A DNA stretch of 43,579 nt from Amphimedon queenslandica (GCF_000090795.2 NW_003546269.1:175560-219138); one strand, 5' to 3'. Numbered from the stretch's first letter, positions 21,636 to 40,900 are shown. Program-made: numbers and translations. Notes: generated by a model from the letters alone, not told the origin.

Positions 21636-24308
21636 TTAACTAAATTTACAAAACTTCTTTTTAATGTCATTGGCAATGTGTTGTTCTCCTGATTTATTGA
21701 GTGCGGCCACTAATGATAACCAGTTTGACCCTCCTTTTTTAATAACTTTATCTTCCCCCCTCAACCAAGCAGCCATGCACTCCATTAAACATTTTCTAAC
21801 TTTTCCCCTGCAATTTTCTTCAATGGCTTTAAGAGTAGGATCATACAAGCCCAGGTGAAGACCCAGGTGTTGCCAGTTAATTACGTCAAAGTTGGATAAC
21901 TCTTCAATGACATCATCAAGATCTTCAATACAAAGATTAGGACTTGATGATTCTTCCATGATTGAACCTATATCCTCTGAAAAGGCAACAGCAAGATGAG
22001 TATTGCTAGCTTTACTAGCACAAATATAACGTGTTGTTTCATTGTTACCACTGTAGTGCTCTGTGCTTAAATTTGCTTGATCAGATTTTTTATGATCAAT
22101 GGGATCTTCAAACCAAACTCGTTCCTCATCAGTTAGTGGTCTATATTTACGGTCATTTGAACAACACACATGCACATCAGTGGTTTGCTTGGTTGGTGCA
22201 GTTTTTAGATAATGAAGTGAAGAAGACGAAGAACAGTTAGTGCAGATATATTGGAACTTTTGTGTCACAACATATTTCATACATTCACTACTGGTTGGAC
22301 ACCCGCCACATTTTTCTAAAATATCTGCAACTTCTTGTGTGGCACTTTGTAAAAGACTTAAAATATTTTGGCAAATTTCATGGACAGATAAGGAATCTGA
22401 TGAAGCAGGATGATGACTAACATTAATCTGAATGACATTATGGCGATCAGTGACTAATATATGTTCAATACTTTTACTGTAAAGATGTTGATAACGAAAA
22501 CTGACGCAATTTCTATAGACTCCATCCTCAAGACAGAGTTCGGTGTTTGGGTCATCTGTAACTACAGCGATAAAACGAGTAAAGAAACCAGGTGGTACAT
22601 ACCCACTACTAAATGTAATGTGAATTGGTGCTACAGAATAAGAACATGAAGTTGCCAACAACTTAATTTCATCACTTGATTTTGATTGAAGAACAAGTGG
22701 CATAAAATACTGTTTGGAAGAAGGAGGGTATTTATCTGTTTTAACTTCAACTGCAAGACGAAAATATACAAGTACTTCAATGAAAAATACTGGTTTTAAA
22801 TCTTTGTGCCTTTTCCATACTTCTACATAAAGTGGTTGGACAAGAATGCCAAACTCGTGAAAAAGCTTCCATTCTTTTTGATAACCGCTGTCATTATTTT
22901 TGGTCAATGGAAAAATTTCTCCTAATGCACCAACAAAATACTTTGGATTGATTACAATACTATCCTTCATGCCCATGAGTTGAGGGTAAAACAACAAAAC
23001 ACCCAGTTCATGATAAAAGGTGAGAACATGAGGCACATCTCTTTGAGGAATTTTGCTAGCAACTCCAATTTTATAAGCTCTTGTAAGATTAATGACATTA
23101 ATATTTTTACTGAGAACCTGAAGTACTTTCCGAAAGAGAACCCAGCTGACAGGTGTCTTTACAATAAGCTTTTCAGTTGTAAATTTAATGACAGCTTCCC
23201 GTAGCTCTCCAAAAGAAGAATCTTCAGCTTCACCTTGTCCAGAAGTGGTGTTATCAACAATCGCTGTAGCTTTCATTAAAGTTTCATAATCTTTGCCTTC
23301 ATAATGATGTTCCAGCTCATGCTTAATTTCCAATTTCCTTTTTTCTGTTATACAATCTCCATGAGTGCCAATACAATACATTCGTGGGTATTCACAAACA
23401 CCACCATCTTTATCATAAATCATTAGGTGGCCATGAATATTAGCCATCCAATTCAGCATGTAGTCAAGTGTTGTCATTGTACCCTCTTCCTGGTCAACCC
23501 TCGTACCATCAATATGAAGTACAGATTTCCAGTTGGATTGTAAATCTTTCTCAGCATCAAAAATAATAAAAAACAATGTACGAGAGGTGAGAAAAACTGG
23601 CAAAATTTCAAGAAAAGGTTGTTGACCACCGCAATCCCAAAAATGAAGAAAAGGCTGAGCAAGTAATGGTTGCTCCAATGAAAATGATGGCTTAAGGGAG
23701 TTTGCACGAGACCAAGCCTGAGAAATAATTTCATCTTCAATTCCATTTGGTATTGATTGGACAGTTTTCTTCTTAAAATCTGAAAAATATGTTGAAATGG
23801 GCGTATTTTCATTCTTAAAAACAGCTAAAATTAAATGAGCCAATTCTTCTATTTCATCTTCATGTGTTGCAACTTTCCATTTTTCATCTTTAACAGTGTG
23901 CCACTTGTGTGTAAATGGACGGACTTTGCTAATATTTGATATGATAGTACTGGTAGTGTTAGGTTTCCATGGTAGTTTCATAAGGGATCGTTTAAAAGAT
24001 GTCTTCCCCACACCAGCAGTACCCAGGAATAGGACACGTGAATAAGCAACATCCATTTGTCCTTCAGCAAGTGCTCCTTTGGTTATTTGCAGTTTTCTAA
24101 ATTCATAAAATTCATCTGTAAGTCTTTCTTTTTCATCTGCTTCTGCTTCTTCTTCTGCAAAAGGATCATCTTCTGAATATCCTTCTTCAAATGGATCTAT
24201 AGCAACTCCTGCTTCTTCATAAATTTCATCAATAAAATCTGTGATGCTGTCATTTTCATAATAATCATCTTTAGTCTCGCGTAAATCATTTTCAGAGTTA
24301 GTAGCCAT
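21636..24308 (-). CDS. Roc-COR GTPase with C-terminal Death domain, intronless
   Basis: An 890-residue single-exon protein in a region where every other gene is split by introns. Residues 1-75 are acidic. A Roc-type GTPase follows: P-loop GTAGVGKT (96-103), G3 DCGGQ (225-229) and G4 THGD (315-318). From about 380 there is a COR-like region (VSWVLFRKVLQVL, then FYHELGVLLFYPQL, then VINPKYFVGALGEIF). A Cys-rich patch CGGCPTSSEC precedes the C-terminal Death domain (about 796-886: NWQHLGLHLGLYDPTLKAIE, then CLMECMAAWLRG, then WLSLVAAL). Such Roco-Death architectures (as in DAPK1) couple GTPase switching to death or innate-immune signalling; partners here are unknown. The gene lies wholly inside an hAT-like transposon. 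A perfect hairpin sits eight bases before the start codon. All GTPase motifs are intact, so it is probably functional. Confidence 0.88.
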   Translation of the reverse strand: MATNSENDLRETKDDYYENDSITDFIDEIYEEAGVAIDPFEEGYSEDDPFAEEEAEADEKERLTDEFYEFRKLQITKGALAEGQMDVAYSRVLFLGTAGVGKTSFKRSLMKLPWKPNTTSTIISNISKVRPFTHKWHTVKDEKWKVATHEDEIEELAHLILAVFKNENTPISTYFSDFKKKTVQSIPNGIEDEIISQAWSRANSLKPSFSLEQPLLAQPFLHFWDCGGQQPFLEILPVFLTSRTLFFIIFDAEKDLQSNWKSVLHIDGTRVDQEEGTMTTLDYMLNWMANIHGHLMIYDKDGGVCEYPRMYCIGTHGDCITEKRKLEIKHELEHHYEGKDYETLMKATAIVDNTTSGQGEAEDSSFGELREAVIKFTTEKLIVKTPVSWVLFRKVLQVLSKNINVINLTRAYKIGVASKIPQRDVPHVLTFYHELGVLLFYPQLMGMKDSIVINPKYFVGALGEIFPLTKNNDSGYQKEWKLFHEFGILVQPLYVEVWKRHKDLKPVFFIEVLVYFRLAVEVKTDKYPPSSKQYFMPLVLQSKSSDEIKLLATSCSYSVAPIHITFSSGYVPPGFFTRFIAVVTDDPNTELCLEDGVYRNCVSFRYQHLYSKSIEHILVTDRHNVIQINVSHHPASSDSLSVHEICQNILSLLQSATQEVADILEKCGGCPTSSECMKYVVTQKFQYICTNCSSSSSLHYLKTAPTKQTTDVHVCCSNDRKYRPLTDEERVWFEDPIDHKKSDQANLSTEHYSGNNETTRYICASKASNTHLAVAFSEDIGSIMEESSSPNLCIEDLDDVIEELSNFDVINWQHLGLHLGLYDPTLKAIEENCRGKVRKCLMECMAAWLRGEDKVIKKGGSNWLSLVAALNKSGEQHIANDIKKKFCKFS

Positions 24309-24315
24309 ATCTCAT

Positions 24316-24348
24316 CTGGTCCCCACCTAACCACAAGGTGGGGACCAG
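24316..24348 (-). promoter_or_regulatory. Perfect 13-bp stem hairpin just upstream of the Roc-COR-Death start codon
   Basis: Arms CTGGTCCCCACCT (24316-24328) and AGGTGGGGACCAG (24336-24348) pair perfectly around a 7-base loop. The stem is GC-rich in an AT-rich setting and begins 8 bases from the ATG at 24308, so if transcribed it would sit in the 5'UTR. It may also be a tiny inserted palindrome. Confidence 0.75.
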
Positions 24349-24481
24349 CTATATTGAAGCAAAACGATCCCTGAACTTGTCTTCTCTTTTTGGTAATAAA
24401 ACCTCGAATAAAACTGAGTACTGAGTACTGACTCAACTCAAGTCAAGAGCAGGGCGCGTCTAAAAGAGTTTTTTTTAGATC

Positions 24482-24493
24482 TGCGCATGCGCA
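24482..24493. promoter_or_regulatory. NRF1-type palindrome between the Roc-COR-Death and ELP3 genes
   Basis: TGCGCATGCGCA is a perfect match to the palindromic NRF1 motif. It sits inside the right end of the transposon, about 175 bases from the Roc-COR-Death ATG and 85 bases from the ELP3 ATG, where it could serve both divergent genes. Confidence 0.6.
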
Positions 24494-24577
24494 AAGCAGA
24501 GATTCCATTCGGAATCGAAATTCGAAGGATCGAATGCTCTGGACTCGGAATTGCCCATCACTAATAACCTGAAGGAG

Positions 24578-31114
<6,537 letters not shown>

Positions 31115-31195
31115 TACTAATGATTGTTATTATCTGTATTCATGCTTATTTGTAAAATCATTGTGCTTTTGTCTGTAGATATTCATATTAGTACA

Positions 31196-31228
31196 CGTCA
31201 CTACGCGTCACCGTGACGTTTTCTGACG
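31196..31228. promoter_or_regulatory. Cluster of four TGACG half-sites upstream of the GABA-B-like gene
   Basis: Only 187 bases separate the ELP3 stop from the receptor start codon. CGTCA at 31196-31200 and 31206-31210 and TGACG at 31214-31218 and 31224-31228 make four ATF/CREB-type half-sites in 33 bases. They are CpG-rich in an otherwise CpG-poor stretch. Confidence 0.45.
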
Positions 31229-31301
31229 CAAAGCTTTATCATTTCATCAAAAAAGCATCGAAGCATTGCTGGGGGATAGAACTTGAACCAGCAGCCAAAA
31301 C

Positions 31302-31918
31302 ATGATCCCTCTCCTGCTTTCCCTTCTGTGTATCTCCTCCCTGCAGCTACCCTGCGTCAAGAGCGAAGATGGCAACATCACTTTCATCTTTATGCTCTCC
31401 CGTCCCTCCAGACAAAGGGACTTCTTACTCGAGGAGAACACGGCCGGGGTCCAGCCAGCTGTGGACATGGCCCTAGACTATATTAACGATAGGGAAAGCC
31501 TACTTTCTGACTACTCCCTCTCTTACGGTGAAGCTGCTGTCAACTCTCAGGTAAAGATGCATGCTGGCTGGTGCCTTTGTATTCAAAATGTCTTTTAAAC
31601 ATTACAATTGCTTTATTATTATGTCATTCATTGCTCGTGCACTTATTTTTAAAATGGCCCCATGGGAGACTCTGCTATGTGTTACAGCTTCATCCCTCAT
31701 ATTGCTGTTTACTTTACAAAAAATATATATATAATAAAATAATTATAATTTAAAATGATTATTTCTAAATCTGTTGGCATATTGTATTACATGTATATAT
31801 ATATAATATAGTTATTTGTTTTTAACGATTATTTTTTAAAAATTTTCAGTTGTTATAGTTTAAAAATACTATCCATGCTCAATACTAATCATATTTGTAT
31901 TACTTACCTGCTACATAC

Positions 31919-31953
<35 letters not shown>

Positions 31954-34900
31954 TATCTACTCTGCATTGTCTATCTGTGGATTAGTTTGTCTGTGACAGA
32001 TGTCTGCCTCCTGTTTTAAAATAATGTATACACACAATTGCTTTAGCTATTATAATAATGGAAGCTTTTAAATGACAATCTGTATGTTCTAATCTCCTCT
32101 CTTTCTCTCTCTCTCTGCCAAGCTTTAGCTTTTATCCTATTATTATAATTTGCTCATAACCAGTCTATATGTATCAAGCTGCCTTTTTGTTACATGTACA
32201 TGTATATTCTTTGCTAACTGCATGCATGTCATCATGGCTCAAATTGTGAGTAAATAGGGGATTTCTTTTTTTTTGAGCGAAGTTAGTGTGGGTCCATCCA
32301 TTTCCTCCATGTACATCCCACCTCTTATCTTCTGCTAGTGTCAGTGCATTCCTTTTCTGTGTAAGAGGAAAGCAGACTATAGACTATAACAGCTATTGAT
32401 AATAATGTGTAGGCTGTAGTGATTGATGAGGGAGAGTTTCTGTTATCATTTTGTGTCCTTTAAGTTAGCTCTCAGCAATTGGATATTAATACCTCTTTCT
32501 CTCCTCTCTCTCCCTCTCCCCCCCCTCTCTCTCTCCTCTCTCTTTCTTCTTTACTTCATATGATCTACTGTGCAATGGACACATGCAAATCCTCACTTGT
32601 ATTTCTCTTAGACTAACATACACTTGTACATTCATCAAACGATTCCAATTATATTCTGTTCTTTATTTTAAAAGGTATCTGTTGCATATGTACATGTATA
32701 CGTGTAGCTTCTCTTTCTTTGTAATCTTCTTGGTCAATCATTTCAAATATTTCTTTAAAAATCTCCAACTTCAATAGATTGATAAAACCGTGTCTGTAAC
32801 CTTATCTTCGTAGTAGATTGCACTACTTGTATCATGACTACATGCAGATACACATGTAATAGTAATTTGCTACATGCACATAATAGTAATTTACATGTAT
32901 GTGGCTAACGAAATACATGTACATGTACATGTACTATACAAATTAATCCATGGAACTACGAACATGCAGTACATGCAGTACCTACATGTACATGCAGGTA
33001 CTTTGATATAGAAATGAATCAATTTTTATGTTTCAATGTATTAGTCCTGACTTTTCTATTATTGATCTTCATTTGCTCACTTAGTAAGTCTGCAGTGACT
33101 ATAAATCACATTATTAATAATGAATAATATTAATGTTGTTTATCCTATGAATGTATACTCTCAGAAATGATTATTATACCTTAATCGTGTGTACAACATT
33201 GTGCAATATGCATTAATTTTGTGTACTTTGGATGTGTAGTAAACCAGAACAAAGTCATTTTATCAACCAGGAAACGATCAGAGTTGGGACAAACCTCTTT
33301 AAAGCTAACTGTTAAACTCACGACAGTTTATATCACTGTGTATATAGTACAAGTACTCTTAGCTTTTTATCATAATAATGAATTATCTACTCTTCTTATA
33401 ATGTGTATGTAGCCTCTACCCCTAGCTCTACTTAATATCTCAATTGATCTTTTTAGCAGTTCTATTATGCTATAATTGGCTTACAATACAATACTGAGTA
33501 TCTCTTCTCAGTCTGTTATTATTGCTTGGATGACAGAGAGCTAATGATGTCTATCTGGACTAATCCTAGCTGTTATTGTTGGATGATAGAAATTCAATTT
33601 TATATCCTAGCTACCATATGTAATTTCATGGAAAGACATGTCACTCTCACTTTGATAATAAGAATTTAACACTATGTCTACTCATTTATAGTAACACTTA
33701 CAATGTGCATACTACATATGTACTATCTACTATAGCCTATAGCTAGTTGGTGTACCTGTTTTAAGTATAACAGTATAAACATGTACATGTGTAAGTATTA
33801 GTTGTATAATACTGTCAGTAGTGTATTCTTTAGCTGTCTCTATGCTTTAATTCCTGGATAATTGGTAGACATACACATGTAAATGATTTACAGTTTTACA
33901 CACTATAATGATGTGCAGCATTGTGTAGTACTGTGAGAATCTCAATGTTAAATGTTGCATGCATGCTCTTTAAATTAATTTTTTCTTATGCATACATGTA
34001 CATGTACATGTACATGTATTTATTTCTACATACACTATTGCTTTATAAAATTCTCATTAAATAAAAGAGAGAGTGAGTGTGTGTGAGGGGGAGAGAGAGA
34101 AGGAGAGAGAGAGAGAGTATATAGTACAATAAATTGCTAATAATAGTCAATTTGTCTACATTTCTTTTCCAATTATAATCATGAGACGTGTTTCATTCAT
34201 AAAGTCACTAGTAACCACAGGGATATTATTTACTTTACTATTAGTCTTTTGTCATGATTTTCACACACACACACAAAAATGCATGTACACGTACATGTAC
34301 ATGCACATGTACACGTACGTAATATTTTAATTTTGTCATGTTGGAGTAAATGAGATAGTACGTGGGAGAAAGACATAGTCTACTAGAATGATGTCTCCTG
34401 TCTCCTTTTTATCTCTCTCTCTCTGTCACCCTCCCTCTCTCTCTCTCCCTCCCTCCCTCTCTCTCTCTCTCTCCCCCTCCCTCTCTCTCTCTCCCCCTCT
34501 CTCTCTCTTTCTCCTAGTGTGATTCAAGGGTTAGTTTGAGGCAGTTTTTCGATGAAATACGTTCCAGCCCAATTAAATACTTCCTGCTGGGCGCTGGCTG
34601 CTCTTTAGCGACCGAAAATGTCGGAGAAATTGCTAATTTTTGGGAAATAATAACAGTGAGTATAAAAATTGATAATACACGCATTATCATAGCCGGACAT
34701 TTACATGTGCATGTATACATGTAAACCAAAAAATAACAGTTTTATTCCTATTTTTGCTTGTTGTTATTCGCAGATGTCTTATGCTTCGCAATCCTCGGTA
34801 TTAAATCAGAGATCTTTGTATCGGAATGTATTTCGTACTGTTCCTTCTTCCCTCGGTATAGCTGATATAGTTGTTGCTCTCTTTGCCGAGTATAATTGGA

Positions 34901-37900
34901 ATAAGATAGTCACGGTAACGCAGCAAGAATCGGAATTCGAAGCTGTGAGTTGCGAAAAAATTATTTTTTATTTTCTTGATGTTGTTATTATTATTATTAT
35001 TATTATTGTATGTATAGATTGCTTCAGCTATATACGGTTCTTCTATGATGGCGGAGCAGTTGTATTTTCAATCGGACGAGGATGTTGCTAACACAGTTTC
35101 CTTTGGAACAGTAAGTATACATGTACATGTACATGTAAAAAGTATTCTGTAATTAAATTGTAATTTTTTAATTGCTCAAAAATCAGGTCAAAGTCCCTGT
35201 ACTATATATAGTACATGGTCTGAAGCCAAATTTTGCCAAAATTGAAAAGGAGAGAAATCTCCATTTTTATTACATTTTCTGATACATATACATGTACTTA
35301 TGTTGTGTTTAAAGTTTGAGCTCATTCCGATCAAAATTAGATTTTTTACGAATTTTTAAGTTGCTCAAAAATATATGTTCTAATACGTATGTATATACGT
35401 ACATGTTCTTATGTTGTGTATAACTTTGAATTAATTTTAACTTAATATTTTTCATATAATAGAGCAGCAACACAAGGATATACTTGCTGAACATGTATCC
35501 ACCTCACGCCAGGAGAGTTCTTTGTGCTGTAAGTTTAAATTTACATGTACATGTAAATTTATAAAAATCTCGCTCCTCCAGGCTTATAGAAACGATCCCA
35601 ATATCAAATATCCTCGCTACGTTTGGCTCGTCTATGGCTGGTATCCTGCGAATTGGTGGACTGAAAGTAATAATAAAACTTATGTACATGTACATGTACA
35701 TGCATATATGTACATGTATACATGTACTTGTAATGTACATATATTATTACTGCAACTTTATGCTCCTTTCTTCCTTATATATATGCATAGTAAATGTACC
35801 AATACTTTCTACTATATAATTTTATATTATTTTATGCGTCATCCATGTACATGTACATAGTTAATGTGTATATTATATTGGTAATATATGCTTACTCCTT
35901 TTATCCACCGCCCTCCCTCCCTCTCTTACTGTAGGTGTGTCCGGGTATGATCCAATGGTCACTTGTACTGATGAGCAGCTACAGTCTCTACTGGAGCGAT
36001 CGCTAATACTCTCTAACTATCCACTCACTTATGAAACTGACTCCACCCCCACTGATGTTGGACTGGTAAACAAATTAATAAAATAATTAAAAAAATACAC
36101 GCCCCTTTTTTATTAATTATTGTGGGTGGGGCAATTAAATGTGGGTGGGGCTAATAATGAATATTACATTATATTATAGTAATTATTAATTTTTTCCTCA
36201 CAGACAAGGTCACAGTTTTTCGCTATGTATCGTAACTTAACGGCATCTTACAATTATTCCGAGTCTTATGCTGCACCATTTGCTTACGATGCTTTGTGGG
36301 CTGTCGCTCTAGCAATTAACAGGTACACTGTACATGTACATGTACATGAATCTATTTTTGCTTACTTCCTTGTTATCTTCTGTTTTCCAATAGCTGTTGT
36401 TTGTTTATTATTTTATGCCACCTTTTCCTGGCAATAACAATTAATTATGACTGTGTAAATAAGTTATACATTTACATGTACAGCAAATAATAATAATAAT
36501 AAATTATAAAATTATTTTCTTGCTAATAATTCAAGTGCCTATACATTATTGTGTACATGTACGTGTACATGTATAGCTAGCAAAGGAAATATTATTTTTA
36601 TTTATTTTTATTTATTTTTGTTTTTTATTGCATGTACATGTAGTTCGATTCCTAGCCTGAGTTACAATCTATCTCAGTTTGATCACAAGTCAATCGGTCG
36701 CTCCATCACTTCAGACATTGCCAACACACTCTACAACATCTCCTTCACTGGTGTAACGGTACGTATTGACCACACCCACTGTACCACACCCACTTTCATA
36801 ATTAATACATTAGTTACTAATATTAATTTTTAATTATTACTTTAGGGTACTGTCTCCTTTAATTCCAATGGCACCAGACGGGAGTCTGAGCCGAGGGTTT
36901 CTCAGTATCGTTTGACTAACGGAGAACTCAGTCCGGTTCTGATTGCACGTATCAACGTGTCCTTGAATGCTAGTGGAGGTTTGGCTTATACCTGGGTCTA
37001 CCTGAATAATGAAAATAGTGGCAGTGTATGGTCGGGTAAGTTTTTAATTCAATTAAAATGTGCAGCCACTTATTGGCAATCCTTTGTATCGTACAGTTGG
37101 TAGTTTTGAAGGGGCAAAGTAATAAAAATTTGACTAATTTTTTTGGTGTTTTAACTTTTAATTTATCAAATTTTGTTCCATTGAGCTTGTCCATAATGGT
37201 CTAAAATGGAGAGGGTTTTATGTACAATGTATGAGAACGTATGGCTATCACATCGCTAAATTTTCTAAGATTAACTTCATTCATAATATATTTATTTCTT
37301 TTTTTAGACGGTGTACCAAGTGATGGTACTCCAGAGATTTCGATAGTCGGCATATTGGTGTATGTATACGTACCAGTTTATATACTGGGAGTGAGCACCA
37401 TCATCACTGGAATCATCTTTGCCATTGTCAACTTTATATTTCGCTCAAGAAAGTGAGTATTATAACTACATAATATCATTATCCATATGTTATCATGCTG
37501 GCTGTTTAAAATTACTCATTATTATAAGGAACTCTATTTCAGTAGCAACTTCTGTAGAGTTTAAATAAATTGGCTATTTTACATTCTTTAATATTTATTT
37601 TGTCTAAGATATATATGTACGTTTGCATGTATGAAATGTACATGTATGTGCATCTTCTTGGACTCATGTGTTTCATTGCATGATTCTCTTGTGAAAATTT
37701 ACACAACAAAATTAGACTTTTAATGGCTGGAAATTACAATTATTGCATTACAGTATAATATATAAACATGGATTTTTACCTTCTCTTAATCTCGTAGGAT
37801 AATTCGGCTCACAAGTCCTAACTTAAACTACCTTATTGTCCTTGGCTGTATATTAATGTCAGCCTCTGGCCTCATATACTCCTTTCCTACAACAAACTAC

Positions 37901-40900
37901 ACTGCAGTCTATGTTCTCTGCTATGTAAGTCTATTAATAATGCTGTCACATGACTGTCATGTGACTATATTGGGTCTTTTTGTAGATTCGGGCTTATACT
38001 CAGTTGGTTGGGTATTCTCTTTGTTTCGGTACCATCTGTGCTAAGATGTGGAGGGTTTATTTTATATTTCACAACCCGACACCAAAGAAAAGAGTAAGCG
38101 GAATTATTTGTATTGTATAATGTGTTAAGCTGTCTTCTCTCTCTCTCTCTTTCATCCCCTGTAGAAAGCTATTAAAGATTGGCACTTGTTTGCAGTAGTA
38201 CTGGTGCTGTGTATCATTGATCTTGTGTTAATGTCTACTGCTCTTGGTGCCGATAGGCAGTATGTTCCAATTTTAGTGGATGACAAAGAAAGGAGTAACA
38301 CAGATACGAATGTAAGTATAATAATCTATGTTCATCTTTTAGTCAAAATTTTATCATCTTGATCAGAATTAGCTCAAAATTTGAATGTATACTATGTACA
38401 ATACAATGTACATGCATGTATTCAATTTAAATTTTCCATGCCTTTTAATTTTTTTGTTAATAGGAGTATGGCATTGTTTACGAGTACAAAAATCGAGTCT
38501 GTGATTCTCCGCGTAGCATAATTTGGATTGCGATTGTCTTCTTGAAGATGTTTTTGGTCCAGTCCGCTGCCGTGTTCTTTGCCATAAAGACTCGTCGAGT
38601 CAAAATCAAAGTCCTAAATGATGCCAAGTGGATATCAATCATCATTTACGTCACTTCGTTTGTTTTGGCTGTGACTTTAAGTGGAGCTTTGGCTCTCGCT
38701 AATTTCTTGAACGCTGATGCAGCTGTGTTCAGTACCGGACTCATAGTAGTCTCGTTCCTAGTGCTGTGCATCCTTTTCATACCTAAAGTGAGTATGAAAG
38801 TATGAGTATAAAAGTATGAGTATCAAAGTATGAGTATAAAAGTATGAGTACAGGAGTGTGAATATAAAAGTATGAGTATCAAAGTATGAGTATATGGGAG
38901 TATTAGTATAAAAGTATGAGAATGAGAGTATGAGTACGGGAGTATGAGTATGAAAGTATGAGTACGGGAGTATGAGTATGAAAGTATGAGTACGGGAGTA
39001 TCAGTATGGGAGTGTGAAAGTTTGAGAGCATAGGTATGAGAGTATGAGTATGAGAGTAATAAATTGCATTAATTTTTTCGATTATTGCACGTTCTCTCTC
39101 TCCTTCCCTCCTTCAGTGGTACAGTCTTTATAAGGATCCACAAGGAGAGAAAATTTTTGAGAAAGGCAGTCAGCCCTCCTTCATGTCTGCTGGTAACAAC
39201 TTGACGGCAGTAGACCACGAGAACATGGTCCATCATATTGAGCAGCTGGAGAAAAGACTGGGAAAATACGAGGCAAGATATGCATACACAAAAGAGATTA
39301 CTGAAATATACAAGAGATTACTGAAATATACAAGGGATTACTGAAATGTACAAGAGATTACTGAAATATACAAAACATGCAAACGATTACATGTACATGT
39401 TTTTATTTCATTACAGGCAGTCACTCCGTACCAGACTCGTAAGCGTGTCCTCTCCAGTGGTAGTGCACTGGATACCAATAACCCACGACTGGCAGCACTA
39501 AAGATTGGTAATAATAGTAGAGAAGGGCGGAGTCTTAGCTACTCACCCGGTCTGGATGTAACTGCATCACTACCTGTCTCGAGATTAGGACTAGCAGTGA
39601 GTTCATGTACATGTACAGTTTGAGGTGCTTTTGAGTAATAATTATTGAGTTATGAACATTTTTAAATGGGTCAATTTCTGAAAAGTACCCAAGGCTATAG
39701 CCCATGGTTTTTTCCAAAAAAATGGCTCCAAATCACCCCCAATTTTTATTACATTTTCTGATACATATTGATGTACTTATGCTGTGTAGCAAGTTTGAGC
39801 TTATTTCGACTTCAATTTTTTGAGTTACAGCCATTTTTTAAAATGGGCCAAAATCTGAAAAAATCCCTGTACTATAGCCCATGGTTTTTTCCGAAACATG
39901 GCCAAAAAATTACCCCAAATTTTTATTACATTTTCTGATACATATTGATGTACTTATGCTGTGTAGCAAGTTTGAGCCAATTCCGACTTAAATTTTTAAA
40001 GTTACCGCCATTTTAAAAAATGGGCCAAAATTTGAAAAAATCCCTGTACTATAGCCCATGGTTTTTTACAAAAAAATGGCCAAAAAATTACCCCAAATTT
40101 TTATTACATTTTCTGATACATATTGATGTACTTATGCTGTGTAGCAAGTTTGAGCTTATTTCAACTTCAATTTTTTGAGTTACAGCCATTTTTTAAAATG
40201 GGCCAAAATCTGAAAAAATCCCTGTACTATAGCCCATGGTTTTTTACAAAAAAATGGCCAAAAAATTACCCCAAATTTTTATTACATTTTCTGATACATA
40301 TTGATGTACTTATGCTGTGTAGCAAGTTTGAGCTTATTTCAACTTCAATTTTTTGAGTTACAGCCATTTTTTAAAATGGGCCAAAATCTGAAAAAATCCC
40401 TGTACTATAGCCCATGGTTTTTTTCCGAAACATGGCCAAAAAATTACCCCAAATTTTTATTACATTTTCTGATACATATTGATGTACTTATGCTGTGTAG
40501 CAAGTTTGAGCCAATTCCGACTTAAATTTTTAAAGTTACCGCCATTTTAAAAAATGGGCCAAAATTTGAAAAAATCCCTGTACTATAGCCCATGGTTTTT
40601 TACAAAAAAATGGCCAAAAAATTACCCCAAATTTTTATTACATTTTCTGATACATATTGATGTACTTATGCTGTGTAGCAAGTTTGAGCCAATTCCGACT
40701 TAAATTTTTAAAGTTACCGCCATTTTAAAAAATGGGCCAAAATTTGAAAAAATCCCTGTACTATAGCCCATGGTTTTTTACAAAAAAATGACCAAAAAAT
40801 TACCCCAAATTTTTATTACATTTTCTGATACATATTGATGTACTTATGCTGTGTAGCAAGTTTGAGCCGATTCCGACTTAAATTTTTAAAGTTACCGCCA

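Larger units (their letters stand above)
21442..24563. mobile_element. hAT-like DNA transposon footprint (3122 bp) enclosing a host-type gene
   Basis: A perfect 8-bp duplication ATAACCTG lies at 21434-21441 and 24564-24571. Immediately inside, the ends read TAGAGATGAAATTT... (left) and, reverse-complemented, TAGTGATGGGCAAT... (right): inverted termini sharing TAG(A/T)GATG. The subterminal 80 bases on both sides are rich in the same ATTCGA, CCTTCGA and ATTCCGAGT words. An 8-bp duplication and TAGNGATG ends with ATTCGA/GGAATC-type subterminal repeats fit hAT elements. No transposase or hAT dimerisation region is present; the only long frame is the 890-codon Roc-COR-Death gene. The element is therefore non-autonomous, with a cargo gene, or the gene was captured. 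Confidence 0.8.

Noticed and set aside
22031-23204. Plus-strand small frames inside the Roc-COR-Death gene
   Set aside because: Antisense shadows of a long, motif-bearing minus-strand coding region.
21442-24563. Possibility that the Roc-COR-Death protein is itself a transposase
   Set aside because: It has Roc GTPase G1/G3/G4 motifs, a COR-like region and a Death domain, and shows no hAT transposase motifs or hATC dimerisation region.
40123-40525. Two near-identical 74-77 codon frames in tandem
   Set aside because: Same satellite read in frame across one unit; not a duplicated gene.
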